This document shows positions 6,577 through 15,439 of a stretch of DNA of 34,186 nucleotides, one piece after another. Under the pieces are notes generated by a model, which saw only the letters and a list, made by a program, of their open reading frames with translations, searched no databases and was not told the origin of the DNA. Source of the stretch: Burkholderiales bacterium UBA4657 (GTDB lineage Bacteria > Pseudomonadota > Gammaproteobacteria > Burkholderiales > Burkholderiaceae_E); assembly GCA_002405475.1 (NCBI GenBank), contig DHLX01000002.1, positions 1,471 to 35,656 on the forward strand. Direction: 5' to 3'. Positions within the stretch are counted from its first letter, which is position 1. Each line of letters opens with the position of its first letter. The position numbers were made by a program, and so were the translations under genes.

Positions 6577-7465
6577 GCTGGTCTCGATGCCTGGTTATGA
6601 CCAAACCTTGTTGATCAGGTGCGCGAAGGAGGGGGTGGTGAGAAAAACGGGCGGCCAATTTTTCGCACATCCATACCGAGCGGTGCTGACCGCCGGTACA
6701 GCCAATTGCGACCGTCATATAACTACGATTATCGCGGACATAACTAGGTAGCCATTGCTGCAGGAAGTGTTGGATATCATGGTAAATTTTTTGCGCTTCA
6801 GGTATGGCTTCCAGGAAATCAATGACGGGCTGATCTTTTCCTGTCAGTGGGCGTAATTGCAAATCGTAATATGGATTAGGCAAAAAACGTAAGTCGAATA
6901 CCATATCCGCATCCAGTGGTAGGCCATATTTGAAACCGAAAGATTCAAACATCAGGGTTAAGGTAGTGGCAGGCTGTTCAATGAACTCCTTGACCCAGGA
7001 TCTCAAGCGCGAAGGCTGCAGATGACTGGTATCCATTTGTGATCCCAATTCAGCCAGGCCACCTACCAGATCTCGCTCACGGTTGATTGCCTCAACCAGC
7101 GATGGCGCCGAACCATCGCTGTTACGAAATACATGTGACAGGGGATGTGAACGGCGCGTTTCGGAATAACGTTGCACTAGTGCTTCGGTGCTCGCAGTCA
7201 AAAAAAGTACTCGCACATCACGTTTGCCTCGACCGTAAGTACGCAAACCCGCAATCAGCGCCGGTAACTCTGCTACCGCAGTACCTGAGCGAGCGTCAAT
7301 CGCTACGGCAACATAGCGCTCATTCTGATTTTCGAGATGTGCGATGACATCTGGAAGAAATTGTGGCGGTAAATTATCCACGCAGTAGTAACCTGCATCT
7401 TCCAGCACCTTGAGCGCAACCGACTTTCCTGCTCCCGACACTCCAGTAATCAGGACAATACGCAT
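6554..7465 (-). CDS. rapZ: RapZ RNase adaptor / nucleotide-binding protein
   Basis: A 303-residue protein with Walker A GVSGAGKS (residues 8-15) near the N-terminus, then DAGYYCVDNLPPQFLP, and the C-terminal signature VAIGCTGGQHRSVW, all typical of RapZ/YvcJ. In enterobacteria RapZ guides the small RNA GlmZ to RNase E to tune glucosamine-6-phosphate synthesis; in betaproteobacteria the target is less certain. The C-terminal region carries the basic and phosphate-binding residues. It is somewhat longer than the about 284 residues of E. coli RapZ. Its start shares one base with the ttcA stop (TGATG), so translation is probably coupled. The usual rpoN/PTS neighbours are not seen here. Confidence 0.92.
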   Translation of the reverse strand: MRIVLITGVSGAGKSVALKVLEDAGYYCVDNLPPQFLPDVIAHLENQNERYVAVAIDARSGTAVAELPALIAGLRTYGRGKRDVRVLFLTASTEALVQRYSETRRSHPLSHVFRNSDGSAPSLVEAINRERDLVGGLAELGSQMDTSHLQPSRLRSWVKEFIEQPATTLTLMFESFGFKYGLPLDADMVFDLRFLPNPYYDLQLRPLTGKDQPVIDFLEAIPEAQKIYHDIQHFLQQWLPSYVRDNRSYMTVAIGCTGGQHRSVWMCEKLAARFSHHPLLRAPDQQGLVITRHRDQHVTHLSS

Positions 7466-8367
7466 CAGCCTTCCCCGAAATGTACCAGCTGCACGGTTTT
7501 GCTAGGCGGCATACACGGGTCGGCATCAAATGCGATGTCGCCATTAATATCAGCAACTCCCGTGGCGCGTAGTGACTCAAAGTCGTAATGGTGTTTGTCC
7601 ATTAAATGCGAAGGGACAACATGCCCGAGCGCAGCAAAACAATTTTCGACCCGACCTGGAAAGCGTTTATCCCAGTCGCGCAGCATCTCTTTAATTTGCT
7701 GGCGCTGCAGATTTTCTTGTGAGCCACAAAGGTCGCAGGGAATAATCGGGAATTGCCGCACATCGGCCCAACGCTCAAGATCTGTCTCTTTAACATAAGC
7801 CAAAGGGCGTATAACTATATGCTGCCCGTCATCGCTGACAAGTTTGGGTGGCATTCCTTTGAGTTTGCCGCCAAAAAACATATTAAGAAACAGGGTTTGC
7901 AGCATATCGTCGCGATGATGTCCTAATGCGATTTTTGTAGCGCCCAACTCAGTCGCCACTCGGTACAGGATGCCTCGGCGCAGACGTGAGCACAGACCGC
8001 AGGTTGTTTTTCCCTCAGGGATGACACGCTTGACAATCGAGTAGGTATCCTGGGTCTCAATGTGGAACGGCACCGCCAGTTTCTTCAGGTAATTGGGCAG
8101 GACTTCTTTTGGAAAGCCTGGCTGGCCCTGATCAAGATTTACCGCTATCAGGTCAAACCCGATCGGGGCACGCTCGCGCAATAACAACAAAATATCGAGC
8201 AGTGCATAGGAATCCTTGCCGCCTGACATACACACCATGACCTTATCACCGGCTTCGATCATGCGATAGTCACCTATAGCCTGACCAACCAGCCGGCATA
8301 AACGTTTCGAGAGTTTATTGTTCTCGAAAGCAGCTTTTTGCTCCTGGGTGGTTAATGGGGTATTCAT
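7465..8367 (-). CDS. ttcA: tRNA 2-thiocytidine(32) synthetase TtcA
   Basis: A 300-residue PP-loop ATPase. SGGKDS (residues 48-53) is the ATP-binding loop, and Cys123 and Cys126 (TTCGLCSRLRRG) plus the later IIPCDLCGSQENL cysteines ligate a 4Fe-4S cluster. TtcA thiolates cytidine 32 in a set of tRNAs using sulfur passed through the cluster. Length and motif order are normal. It lies 3 bp after folB and is joined to rapZ, within a minus-strand run that begins with the SDR gene at 9546. Confidence 0.95.
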   Translation of the reverse strand: MNTPLTTQEQKAAFENNKLSKRLCRLVGQAIGDYRMIEAGDKVMVCMSGGKDSYALLDILLLLRERAPIGFDLIAVNLDQGQPGFPKEVLPNYLKKLAVPFHIETQDTYSIVKRVIPEGKTTCGLCSRLRRGILYRVATELGATKIALGHHRDDMLQTLFLNMFFGGKLKGMPPKLVSDDGQHIVIRPLAYVKETDLERWADVRQFPIIPCDLCGSQENLQRQQIKEMLRDWDKRFPGRVENCFAALGHVVPSHLMDKHHYDFESLRATGVADINGDIAFDADPCMPPSKTVQLVHFGEG

Positions 8368-8370
8368 GAT

Positions 8371-8763
8371 TCAGGTTGCAAAGCGCAATATTTCCACCCC
8401 GACCGATTCGCATTCGGGATAAATATCGATTTTTTGCGATGAGACACGGACTGCCAGCACCCCACTACGCTGCAACAGGTTATCAGCAATATCATCCACC
8501 AGAGTCTCCTGCAGATGAATATGCCCCTGATTCAGCCGATTTTCTATGGCTGTTCGAATAAAGTCATAGTCAATCACCTCGCTAATATCGTCTGATACGG
8601 GTCTGGTCATTTGTAGTGGCACAAAAACATCCACGTTAATCAGGATCCTTTGCTTTGACTCTTTCTCATAGCCATGAACTCCTATCCATGCTTCTGCTTC
8701 ATAGTCACGTAAAAAAAGCCGCCGGCATTGGCTCAGTTCAGGATGTAAAAAATACACACTCAT
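8371..8763 (-). CDS. folB: Dihydroneopterin aldolase
   Basis: A 130-residue protein of the FolB/FolX family. RLFLRDYEAEAWIGVHGYE contains the substrate-anchoring region, KQRILINVDVFV the central strand, and SSQKIDIYPECESVGVEILR the lysine-containing C-terminal motif in the form usual for betaproteobacteria. It converts 7,8-dihydroneopterin to 6-hydroxymethyl-dihydropterin and glycolaldehyde in folate synthesis and normally forms an octamer. It lies 9 bp after an SDR of pteridine-reductase type and just before ttcA, so folate functions are grouped. Confidence 0.9.
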   Translation of the reverse strand: MSVYFLHPELSQCRRLFLRDYEAEAWIGVHGYEKESKQRILINVDVFVPLQMTRPVSDDISEVIDYDFIRTAIENRLNQGHIHLQETLVDDIADNLLQRSGVLAVRVSSQKIDIYPECESVGVEILRFAT

Positions 8764-8772
8764 TCATCTTCC

Positions 8773-9546
8773 TCAATCGACAACAAACATTACATCGCGC
8801 GCCAGGGGTACCAAATGCTGGCCACCATCCACGACAATAACACTACCAGTAATTGCCTGACAGCCAAGAGCAAACAGCACTGTATTGGCAATATCCTCTG
8901 GGGTGCTGCTTTTGTTAAGTACTGTCTTGGTATGGGCTGTAAGAAAATTGCTTTCTGTCTGATCTCCAGACATCAATGACAATCCAGGAGCAATGCCCAC
9001 TATACGCAACTTGGGAGCCAATGCCATTGCCATCATGGTTGTTGCTGTCTGTAATGCAGATTTACTAAGGGTGTATGAAAAAAAATCTGGATTGAGGTTA
9101 AATAATTTTTGATCCAGAAGATTGATGACACATCCCATTTTTCCGTCCGGAATACTGTCATAAAGGCGCTGCGCCAGCAATATGGGCGTTAACAGATTTA
9201 TCTGTATGTGTTGCTCGAGTTTTTGTGCACTGATACTCGCAGCACTATCATATTCAAAAAGTGCAGCATTATTTATGACGGCATCTATCTGTCCAAAGTG
9301 GCTCACTACTTCTTGCACCAGTTTTCCGGTATCTTCTGAACGTGACAGGTCGGCCGCGATGGCGACGGATTCAATTGACATTTGACGAAGCTCATCAACC
9401 AGCAGCTGCGCCTCAGCACGCGACTGCCTGTAGTGTATGGCCACCCGCCAGCCGTGGTGTGCCAATGTCAGGCAGATTTGCCGTCCTATTCTTTTGGCAC
9501 CCCCCGTAACCAGGGCTACCGGTTTTGTTTGCTGTTGTGGAAACAT
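8773..9546 (-). CDS. SDR-family pteridine reductase-like protein (FolM-like)
   Basis: A 257-residue short-chain dehydrogenase. The NADP-binding motif is TGGAKRIGR, where the arginine after GGxK is typical of pteridine reductases and FolM. NNAALFEYDSA is the NNAG-like loop, SYTLSKSALQ carries the YxxxK catalytic pair, and GIAPGLSLMSGDQ the substrate loop. The likely reaction is reduction of dihydromonapterin or dihydrofolate to the tetrahydro form. The pairing with folB directly downstream supports a folate or pterin role. Assignment to FolM proper is an inference, since SDRs are hard to tell apart. It is divergent from the methyltransferase at 9741. Confidence 0.8.
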   Translation of the reverse strand: MFPQQQTKPVALVTGGAKRIGRQICLTLAHHGWRVAIHYRQSRAEAQLLVDELRQMSIESVAIAADLSRSEDTGKLVQEVVSHFGQIDAVINNAALFEYDSAASISAQKLEQHIQINLLTPILLAQRLYDSIPDGKMGCVINLLDQKLFNLNPDFFSYTLSKSALQTATTMMAMALAPKLRIVGIAPGLSLMSGDQTESNFLTAHTKTVLNKSSTPEDIANTVLFALGCQAITGSVIVVDGGQHLVPLARDVMFVVD

Positions 9547-9740
9547 GCGGGAAACCCATTAAAAGTACTCAACGCACAAAAAACACTGATTTGAGAAGTG
9601 GTAACTTGGCGCATGTATCAAATGGTCAGTTGCTATTTGTATAGCCTGCCAGCTTGAATTCCAGTCATGTCACGTTAGAGTTACGATTTACCTGATCAGC
9701 TTTATAACCTACAGTTTATCCCAGCTCTACAATACATTTT

Positions 9741-10928
9741 ATGAAAACGCCATTTTCCGCAGCCCGGGCGGTGCTTGACACCGCGCCAGAACCCGCGCCT
9801 GAGGCCTCGATCCGCAGCCTGGAATTGCAACGCCTGGTGGTTGAGCGCCTGCAGTCCAGCCCCGGTCTATGGATGGGTTTTGATGAATTCATGCAAATGG
9901 CTTTATATGAGCCAGGGCTGGGATACTACGCCGCCAATACGCAAGTCATCGGTCATTGGGGGCATGATGGCAGCGATTTTATTACCGCTCCTGAATTGAG
10001 CCGCCTGTTTGCTCAGGCTGTCGCACGTCAGATCGCGCAGATCATGCGGCTGAGCGCGCCATTTATTATGGAGTTTGGCGCGGGTACGGGCAAGCTGGCA
10101 GCAGAGTTGTTGAATGCCTTGGGCGATGACTGTCGAGAATACTGGATTATGGAAGTTTCGCCCGCTCTGGAGGCTCGGCAGCGTGATACGCTGCAGCGTT
10201 TGAGCCCAGGCCACCAGCATAAAGTATGCTGGCTAAAGACACTGCCAACGACATTTTCGGGCTGTATGCTGGGCAATGAAGTACTGGACGCGATGCCGGT
10301 CAAATGTGTGGAAAAAAGTACTACCGGCTGGCTTGAGCGTGGGGTCAGTATAGATACTAGCGGGCAATTGACCTGGGCGTCACGCCCGCTGGTGAACGTT
10401 CCTGCGAGTTTGCCCGATTCGGCAAATCTGTCTTACATGACTGAATTTTCAGCCGTAGCAGAGGGCTTTATTCATACCCTGGCGCAGGTTCTTGCGCGCG
10501 GGGCAGGTTTATTTTTTGACTATGGCTTTCCGCAACACGAGCTGTATCATCCGCAACGCTCACACGGTACTTTAATGTGTCACTACCGTCATCGCGCTCA
10601 CGATAATCCATTGATTTATGTCGGACTGCAAGACATTACGGCACACGTCAATTTTACTGCCGTGGCGGAAGCAGCACTGCAGGGCGGTGCACAACACGAG
10701 GGCTATACGAGCCAGGCCCGCTTCCTGATGAATTGTGGCATTACGCAAGGCCTGTTGGCACTGCCTGAAGCACAACGGCGGCACGAGGCAGCTGCGCTAC
10801 AAAAGTTACTTTCTGAAGCGGAAATGGGTGAGTTATTCAAAGTATTTGCCTTCAGTAAACACCTGCCTGAACCACTGCTGGGTTTTACGACAGGCGACCG
10901 TTCTCATACGCTGGAACCGGGGGTGTAG
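9741..10928 (+). CDS. MidA/NDUFAF7-type SAM-dependent methyltransferase
   Basis: A 395-residue protein of PF02636. It opens with the family block GFDEFMQMALYEPGLGYYAA and SDFITAPELSRLFAQAVARQ, then FGAGTGKLAAELL as the SAM-binding glycine loop, then YWIMEVSPALEARQR, LGNEVLDAMPVKC and LFFDYGFPQHELYHPQR. Mitochondrial NDUFAF7/MidA dimethylates an arginine of a complex I subunit; bacterial homologues are widespread and mostly uncharacterised. Divergent from the SDR/folB run with 194 bp between, where no strong promoter could be picked out. It is followed two bases later by a small DUF2905 gene. Confidence 0.88.
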   Translation: MKTPFSAARAVLDTAPEPAPEASIRSLELQRLVVERLQSSPGLWMGFDEFMQMALYEPGLGYYAANTQVIGHWGHDGSDFITAPELSRLFAQAVARQIAQIMRLSAPFIMEFGAGTGKLAAELLNALGDDCREYWIMEVSPALEARQRDTLQRLSPGHQHKVCWLKTLPTTFSGCMLGNEVLDAMPVKCVEKSTTGWLERGVSIDTSGQLTWASRPLVNVPASLPDSANLSYMTEFSAVAEGFIHTLAQVLARGAGLFFDYGFPQHELYHPQRSHGTLMCHYRHRAHDNPLIYVGLQDITAHVNFTAVAEAALQGGAQHEGYTSQARFLMNCGITQGLLALPEAQRRHEAAALQKLLSEAEMGELFKVFAFSKHLPEPLLGFTTGDRSHTLEPGV

Positions 10929-10929
10929 C

Positions 10930-11121
10930 TTGCGCTGGTTCATTGCCATTTTTCTGGCACTGGTATTGCTGTCAGCGCTGACGCCCTGGTTGCAAAAACT
11001 GGGCATAGGCAAGCTGCCCGGTGACTTCAGGTTCCGCCTGTTAGGCAGGGAATGGTTCATCCCCCTGACTTCGACTCTACTGCTATCGAGCCTGGTCAGT
11101 CTGTTAAGCTTATTGTTCTAG
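10930..11121 (+). CDS. DUF2905-family small membrane protein
   Basis: A 63-residue protein with two membrane segments flanking the family core: LRWFIAIFLALVLLSALTPW, then LGIGKLPGDFRF, then FIPLTSTLLLSSLVSLLSLL. The GKLPGD motif is the DUF2905 hallmark. The only start that gives the normal N-terminus is TTG at 10930, two bases after the methyltransferase stop, so expression probably depends on translational coupling. The 3' end overlaps the 3' end of the convergent FMN dehydrogenase gene by 12 bases. Function unknown. Confidence 0.8.
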   Translation: MRWFIAIFLALVLLSALTPWLQKLGIGKLPGDFRFRLLGREWFIPLTSTLLLSSLVSLLSLLF

Positions 11122-12249
11122 CAAAATCGAGCGGTTCACCTGCTCAATACGTGTCTTGCCACAAAACGCCATGCTCAGGTCGAGTTCACGCGCGATCAGC
11201 TCCAGACATTTCGTCACGCCAGCTTCGCCCAAAGCCCCCAGGCCATAGAGGAAAGGCCGGCCGATCAATACGCCTCTGGCGCCTAAAGCTACAGCACGCA
11301 ATACATCTTGTCCGCTACGTACACCACCATCCATCCAGACCTCAATCTGTTGCCCGACAGCCTGGGCAATGGCTGGCAAGGCCGCAATCGAAGACGGAGC
11401 ACCATCGAGTTGACGTCCGCCATGATTAGAGACAATCAGAGCATCAGCCCCACTATTAACCGCCAGACGGGCATCTTCCATGTCCATGATGCCCTTGATG
11501 ATCAAGGGACCACCCCAGCGGCGCTTGATCCATTCCACATCGTCCCAGCTTAAGGCTGGGTCAAACTGCTCGGCAGTCCAGCTGGACAGTGAGGACAAGT
11601 CTCCCACCCCTTTGGCATGGCCGACGATATTGCCAAAGGTACGCCGTGGCGTACCCAGCATACCCAGGCACCAGCGTGGCTTGGTCATCAGATTCAGTAT
11701 ATTCGCCAGGGTCGGCTTCGGGGGAGCGCTCAGACCATTTTTAATGTCCTTATGGCGCTGCCCCAGTATTTGCAGGTCAAGCGTCAGCATCAGGGCACTG
11801 CAGCGTGCCGCCTTGGCCCGGTCGATCAAACGCTCGATAAAGTCGCGGTCGCGCATGACGTATAGCTGGAACCAAAACGGTTGGGTCGTGTGCGCCGCGA
11901 CGTCCTCAATCGAACAGATACTCATAGTGGACAAGGTAAACGGCACGCCGAATTTTTCAGCAGCGCGCGCCGCCAGAATTTCACCGTCGGCATGTTGCAT
12001 ACCGGTCAGGCCGGTGGGTGCCAGCGCCACGGGCATGGCGACGTCCTGCCCAATCATGCGCGTACGCAAGCTGCGGTTTTCCAGATTGACAGCGACACGT
12101 TGCCGAAACAGGAATTTCTGAAAGTCTGTTTCGTTGGCACGGTAGGTACCCTCGGTCCACGAACCGGAATCGGCATAATCGTAAAACATGCGCGGAACAC
12201 GTTTTTTTGCCAGGACTTGCAAGTCATCAATACAGGTAATCGGGGTCAT
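11110..12249 (-). CDS. lldD: FMN-dependent alpha-hydroxy-acid (L-lactate type) dehydrogenase
   Basis: A protein of about 379 residues from ATG 12249, starting MTPITCIDDLQVLAKKRVPR, with GAGAG at a good distance. The family signatures are FYDYADSGSWTEGTYRANE near the N-terminus, LAPTGLTGMQHADGE, STMSICSIEDVA, the FMN-binding lysine in PLIIKGIMDMEDA, and the active-site SNHGGRQLDGAPS with the catalytic His and Arg. It oxidises an L-2-hydroxy acid such as lactate and passes electrons to the respiratory chain. Glycolate or mandelate cannot be excluded as substrate. An upstream ATG at 12321 would overlap the chemoreceptor gene and adds residues without family similarity. Convergent with the DUF2905 gene. 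Confidence 0.87.
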   Translation of the reverse strand: MTPITCIDDLQVLAKKRVPRMFYDYADSGSWTEGTYRANETDFQKFLFRQRVAVNLENRSLRTRMIGQDVAMPVALAPTGLTGMQHADGEILAARAAEKFGVPFTLSTMSICSIEDVAAHTTQPFWFQLYVMRDRDFIERLIDRAKAARCSALMLTLDLQILGQRHKDIKNGLSAPPKPTLANILNLMTKPRWCLGMLGTPRRTFGNIVGHAKGVGDLSSLSSWTAEQFDPALSWDDVEWIKRRWGGPLIIKGIMDMEDARLAVNSGADALIVSNHGGRQLDGAPSSIAALPAIAQAVGQQIEVWMDGGVRSGQDVLRAVALGARGVLIGRPFLYGLGALGEAGVTKCLELIARELDLSMAFCGKTRIEQVNRSILLEQ

Positions 12250-12262
12250 GATATCCATCTCT

Positions 12263-13609
12263 CTAAAATCGGGTGGGTTTATAAACGCCGCACAAATAGT
12301 TGATACCTTCGTATCTTTCAACGTAGGAGGTTTTGGGGGCTATTTCACCCGTTACCGGGTTTAATAATGAATAATCAGCCCAGCCGCCCCCGGCACGACC
12401 TAAAGCCACAACAGTTTTCACCATATATTGTCCACTACCATCTTGAAAATTACCTTCGTCATCACCAATTTTTCTCTTGTGAGGAATGCTGATGTAACGC
12501 AAGATACAACGGTCATCGTGTCCTGTAACGTATAAGTCCCGATCTGAAAACAACTGGGGCTGATTGACCGTATCCTCCAGTGCTTTTGCAAAACCCACTT
12601 CCTTGCAGTGTGCAATAAATTTTTTCACCAGCGCCATCGCCTCATCCGCAGTGCCTTGTAACAGTTTGTAGTGTGAGGTGCCTTCTTTGATGAATTGGGC
12701 TCGTGTCTGTAATTTGTCAATGAGCTGGGCCAAAACCTCCACCAGGGCACCATTATCTTGTGCTGATTGATCTATCTGTGACAAGGCTGCATCAATCTCC
12801 TGCATGGTATGACTCTGTGCCACTGCCATCTCCTTGATACCACCAACGGCCTGATTGATCTGATCGATTTTCTCGCTAGTCAATCCAATGTCAGAGGATA
12901 CCGTAGCGACGACCGAGCTCGATCGCCTGGTACAGGTTACTGCCTCCTCAACCATGCGCCGGACTTTGACCGCATTGTCTGCTGTCTTGTTCGCCAATGA
13001 GCGTACTTCAGAGGCGACAACGGAAAAACCCCGACCGGCATCGCCGGCGCGGGCCGCCTCGACAGCGGCATTCAATGCCAGCAAATTGGTCTGATAGGCC
13101 AGGGCATCAATGGCATCAATGAATTCTTTCATTTGCGCCACGCTGGCTACGGTCTTTTCCGTGATGCTTGCCATGTCTTTCATGGCTGAATCATTGCGCT
13201 TACCCAACTCATTCACCTGGTGAACCAAATGGGTAATTTCTGACACCCGCGTGGCCGTATTTTTAATGGTTCCCGTGACCTCACCCGTGGAAGCACGGGT
13301 CTGCTCAAGTGCAGCGGATAAACTTTCGGTACGACTTTGCAATTCATGGTTTTTATCGCTGAGTTGAGTAGTGGCTGCATCCATCAAAATTGCGGTACTG
13401 CGCACATTAGCTACCAGTCCCGATATATTTCGAGATAAGTCGGCCAAACCTTGATTTTGGCTTGCATCGGCCAATGATTCGATTCTGATGTCTCCTGCCA
13501 CGAGGTGCTCGATCATTTGGTTTACCTGAGCCAACTGGCGTTGTGTTCTACGCCAGCGGTAATAACACCAGGCGCACAAACCCAGCAGAATCAATACTAT
13601 GACGATCAT
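12263..13609 (-). CDS. Methyl-accepting chemotaxis-type protein with C-terminal Cache domain
   Basis: A 448-residue protein. One N-terminal membrane segment (about residues 2-17) is followed by a coiled-coil MCP signalling domain whose hairpin tip contains the conserved IDAIDALAYQTNLLALNAAV and EAARAGDAGRGFSVVASEVR segments. The last about 125 residues, from DEAMALVKKFIAHCKEVGF to RYEGINYLCGVYKPT, resemble a single Cache (SCache) sensor with GGGWADYSLLNP. The order is reversed relative to ordinary chemoreceptors: there is no periplasmic loop and the sensor follows the signalling tip, so it should sense a cytoplasmic ligand or act through a non-chemotaxis pathway. No che genes are near. AGGAAC before ATG 13609 is the ribosome binding site. 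Confidence 0.85.
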   Translation of the reverse strand: MIVIVLILLGLCAWCYYRWRRTQRQLAQVNQMIEHLVAGDIRIESLADASQNQGLADLSRNISGLVANVRSTAILMDAATTQLSDKNHELQSRTESLSAALEQTRASTGEVTGTIKNTATRVSEITHLVHQVNELGKRNDSAMKDMASITEKTVASVAQMKEFIDAIDALAYQTNLLALNAAVEAARAGDAGRGFSVVASEVRSLANKTADNAVKVRRMVEEAVTCTRRSSSVVATVSSDIGLTSEKIDQINQAVGGIKEMAVAQSHTMQEIDAALSQIDQSAQDNGALVEVLAQLIDKLQTRAQFIKEGTSHYKLLQGTADEAMALVKKFIAHCKEVGFAKALEDTVNQPQLFSDRDLYVTGHDDRCILRYISIPHKRKIGDDEGNFQDGSGQYMVKTVVALGRAGGGWADYSLLNPVTGEIAPKTSYVERYEGINYLCGVYKPTRF

Positions 13610-13747
13610 AAGAGGTTCCTAGGCAGTTTGTTTAATGTGCAAACCTTTAAGCGGTGTATTCTAAATGAGGTCAAGCTCCTGATTATGCGAGAAAAGCGGT
13701 TCATTTACCCGGAATTAAATTCTTTCAAGGCTGATTTTTATTCCGCA

Positions 13748-14632
13748 TCAGTCTGCTGCAAGAGCGTGCAAGGTTTGGCGTAGCCATTGTACGAATGCCC
13801 GGGCTGCAGGTGATGGTGCCTGGCTGACACAATACTGGGCCAGAGGCGTTATGTGCTGTCCGGCCAGAACCGGCCGCAATGCGCCACTGTCCAGCCAACG
13901 CCGTGCCAGAGAGCGACGTGACAGTGCCACTCCCTGACCTGCAACAGCCGCCTCGAGTATCAAGCCCATGTCCAGCATGCTTGGACCCTGCTGCGGCTCG
14001 GGCCAATCGAGTCCGGCTGCTGCAAACCACGGCGCCCAAGGTTCCAGGGGGCAGCGCAGCAGACACAAGTCACGCAGATCGGTAGCGTTCTGTATCGTAT
14101 GTCGTGCCAACAGGGAGGGTGCCGCCATAAGAAAAGCTTGCTCATGCAGCAATACTTCGCCCTCCACCAGCGTCGGATTGGCAAAACGTATCTCTACGTC
14201 AGCCTCAGGGGTGTCATGTGCGGCGTGGGGTAATGACAACACCAGTTCAATTTCCTGCCCGGGATGGCGGGCAGTAAAAGCTGGAAGTTCGGGAACCAGA
14301 ATCTGACGGGCAAAAGTAGGGGTGGAGGCGATGCGTAGTCGCTGTGATCGCTGTTGCGTAGGTCGGTGCCACGATACTGCGGCCAGTGTTTGCAGTGCGG
14401 GCTGCACCTGGAGCCAGTATTGTGAGCCGACTTCGGTCAGCTTGAGGGGTTTGGCCTGGCGTTGCAGCAAAATGATGCCGAGCATATCTTCCAAGGCTGC
14501 CAGGCGTTTGCTGACGGCACTGGGGGTAATGTGCAGTTCTTCGGCCGCACGCTCGAATGACCCAAGGCGGATACAGACCTCAAGGGCACGTAAAGCTTCT
14601 AGGGATGGAAGACGTACCTGCATGGTGTTCAC
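13748..14632 (-). CDS. LysR-family transcriptional regulator (GcvA-like)
   Basis: A 294-residue LysR regulator. The N-terminal winged helix PSLEALRALEVCIRLGSFER and AAEELHITPSAVSKRLAALE is the DNA-binding domain, followed by the linker helix and a periplasmic-binding-like effector domain. The sequence resembles the GcvA/AmpR branch. It is divergent from the cytochrome b561 gene (92 bp between starts), the usual arrangement for a regulator of the neighbouring gene, so control of the cytochrome gene is plausible but inferred. The C-terminal QWLRQTLHALAAD closes a normal-length protein. Confidence 0.9.
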   Translation of the reverse strand: MNTMQVRLPSLEALRALEVCIRLGSFERAAEELHITPSAVSKRLAALEDMLGIILLQRQAKPLKLTEVGSQYWLQVQPALQTLAAVSWHRPTQQRSQRLRIASTPTFARQILVPELPAFTARHPGQEIELVLSLPHAAHDTPEADVEIRFANPTLVEGEVLLHEQAFLMAAPSLLARHTIQNATDLRDLCLLRCPLEPWAPWFAAAGLDWPEPQQGPSMLDMGLILEAAVAGQGVALSRRSLARRWLDSGALRPVLAGQHITPLAQYCVSQAPSPAARAFVQWLRQTLHALAAD

Positions 14633-14724
14633 TTTATCAGTTCAATAAAATATTGACCATTGATACACAAAAAGCATGAACGCAGCTAAGCTTTGGGCGG
14701 TCAGGAGTTCTCAAGGGGGTAAAC

Positions 14725-15387
14725 ATGAAAATTCGGGTCTGGGATCTGCCAACACGCGTTTTTCACTGGGCTTTGGTATTGTGCATCATTGGTTCAGTGG
14801 TTACGGTCAATCTGGGTGGCAACTGGATGGAATGGCACTTCCGTTTTGGCTATGCCATTTTGGTACTGCTACTGTTTCGACTGACCTGGGGCTTCGTAGG
14901 CTCACGTTATGCCCGGTTTAGCAGTTTCCCCCCCAGCCCACGCGCTGCGCTGGCCTACCTGCGTGGCTTGCCTTATGCGGCTCCAGGTCATAGCCCACTA
15001 GCCGCTCTTTCTGTCTATGCACTGCTGCTGGCGTTGTCGTTTCAGGTAGTAACCGGTCTTTTTTCCAACGATGCCATTATGTGGGATGGTCCGCTGCGGC
15101 ACTGGGTCAGTAACGAGGTGAGTGACTGGCTCACCAGTCTGCACAAGGCGAACCGGGTCGTATTATTAGGCCTGATTGGTCTGCATCTATCGGCCATTGC
15201 GTACTATGCCTGGATAAAAAAACAAGCGCTGGTCAAGGCGATGTGGACTGGGGATCAGGAGTTTGACGATGCTCAAACCAGAGTCGCCGCCCACGACAAT
15301 GCACAAGTGCGCTGGGGCGGCTTACTGGTATTCGGCATCTTCGTTGCCGTCTTTATGCTGTTCATCACCTTGGTATCACCGTCATAA
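14725..15387 (+). CDS. Cytochrome b561-type di-haem membrane protein
   Basis: A 220-residue protein starting MKIRVWDLPTRVFHWALVLC, the signature of the Ni/Fe-hydrogenase/cytochrome b561-like family. There are four membrane helices, with histidines in RVFHW (His14), MEWHFRFGY, PLRHWV and LIGLHLSAIAYYAW that can serve as haem ligands. It would pass electrons between the quinone pool and a periplasmic cytochrome. The cytochrome c' gene lies convergent to it at 15440, and the two families are often adjacent, which suggests they are redox partners. AGGGGG before ATG 14725 is a strong ribosome binding site. The LysR gene is divergent. Confidence 0.88.
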   Translation: MKIRVWDLPTRVFHWALVLCIIGSVVTVNLGGNWMEWHFRFGYAILVLLLFRLTWGFVGSRYARFSSFPPSPRAALAYLRGLPYAAPGHSPLAALSVYALLLALSFQVVTGLFSNDAIMWDGPLRHWVSNEVSDWLTSLHKANRVVLLGLIGLHLSAIAYYAWIKKQALVKAMWTGDQEFDDAQTRVAAHDNAQVRWGGLLVFGIFVAVFMLFITLVSPS

Positions 15388-15439
15388 TTTGACAATATCA
15401 ACGCCGGGTGGCTCAGCCGGGGCGAGAAACTCGCGCTTG

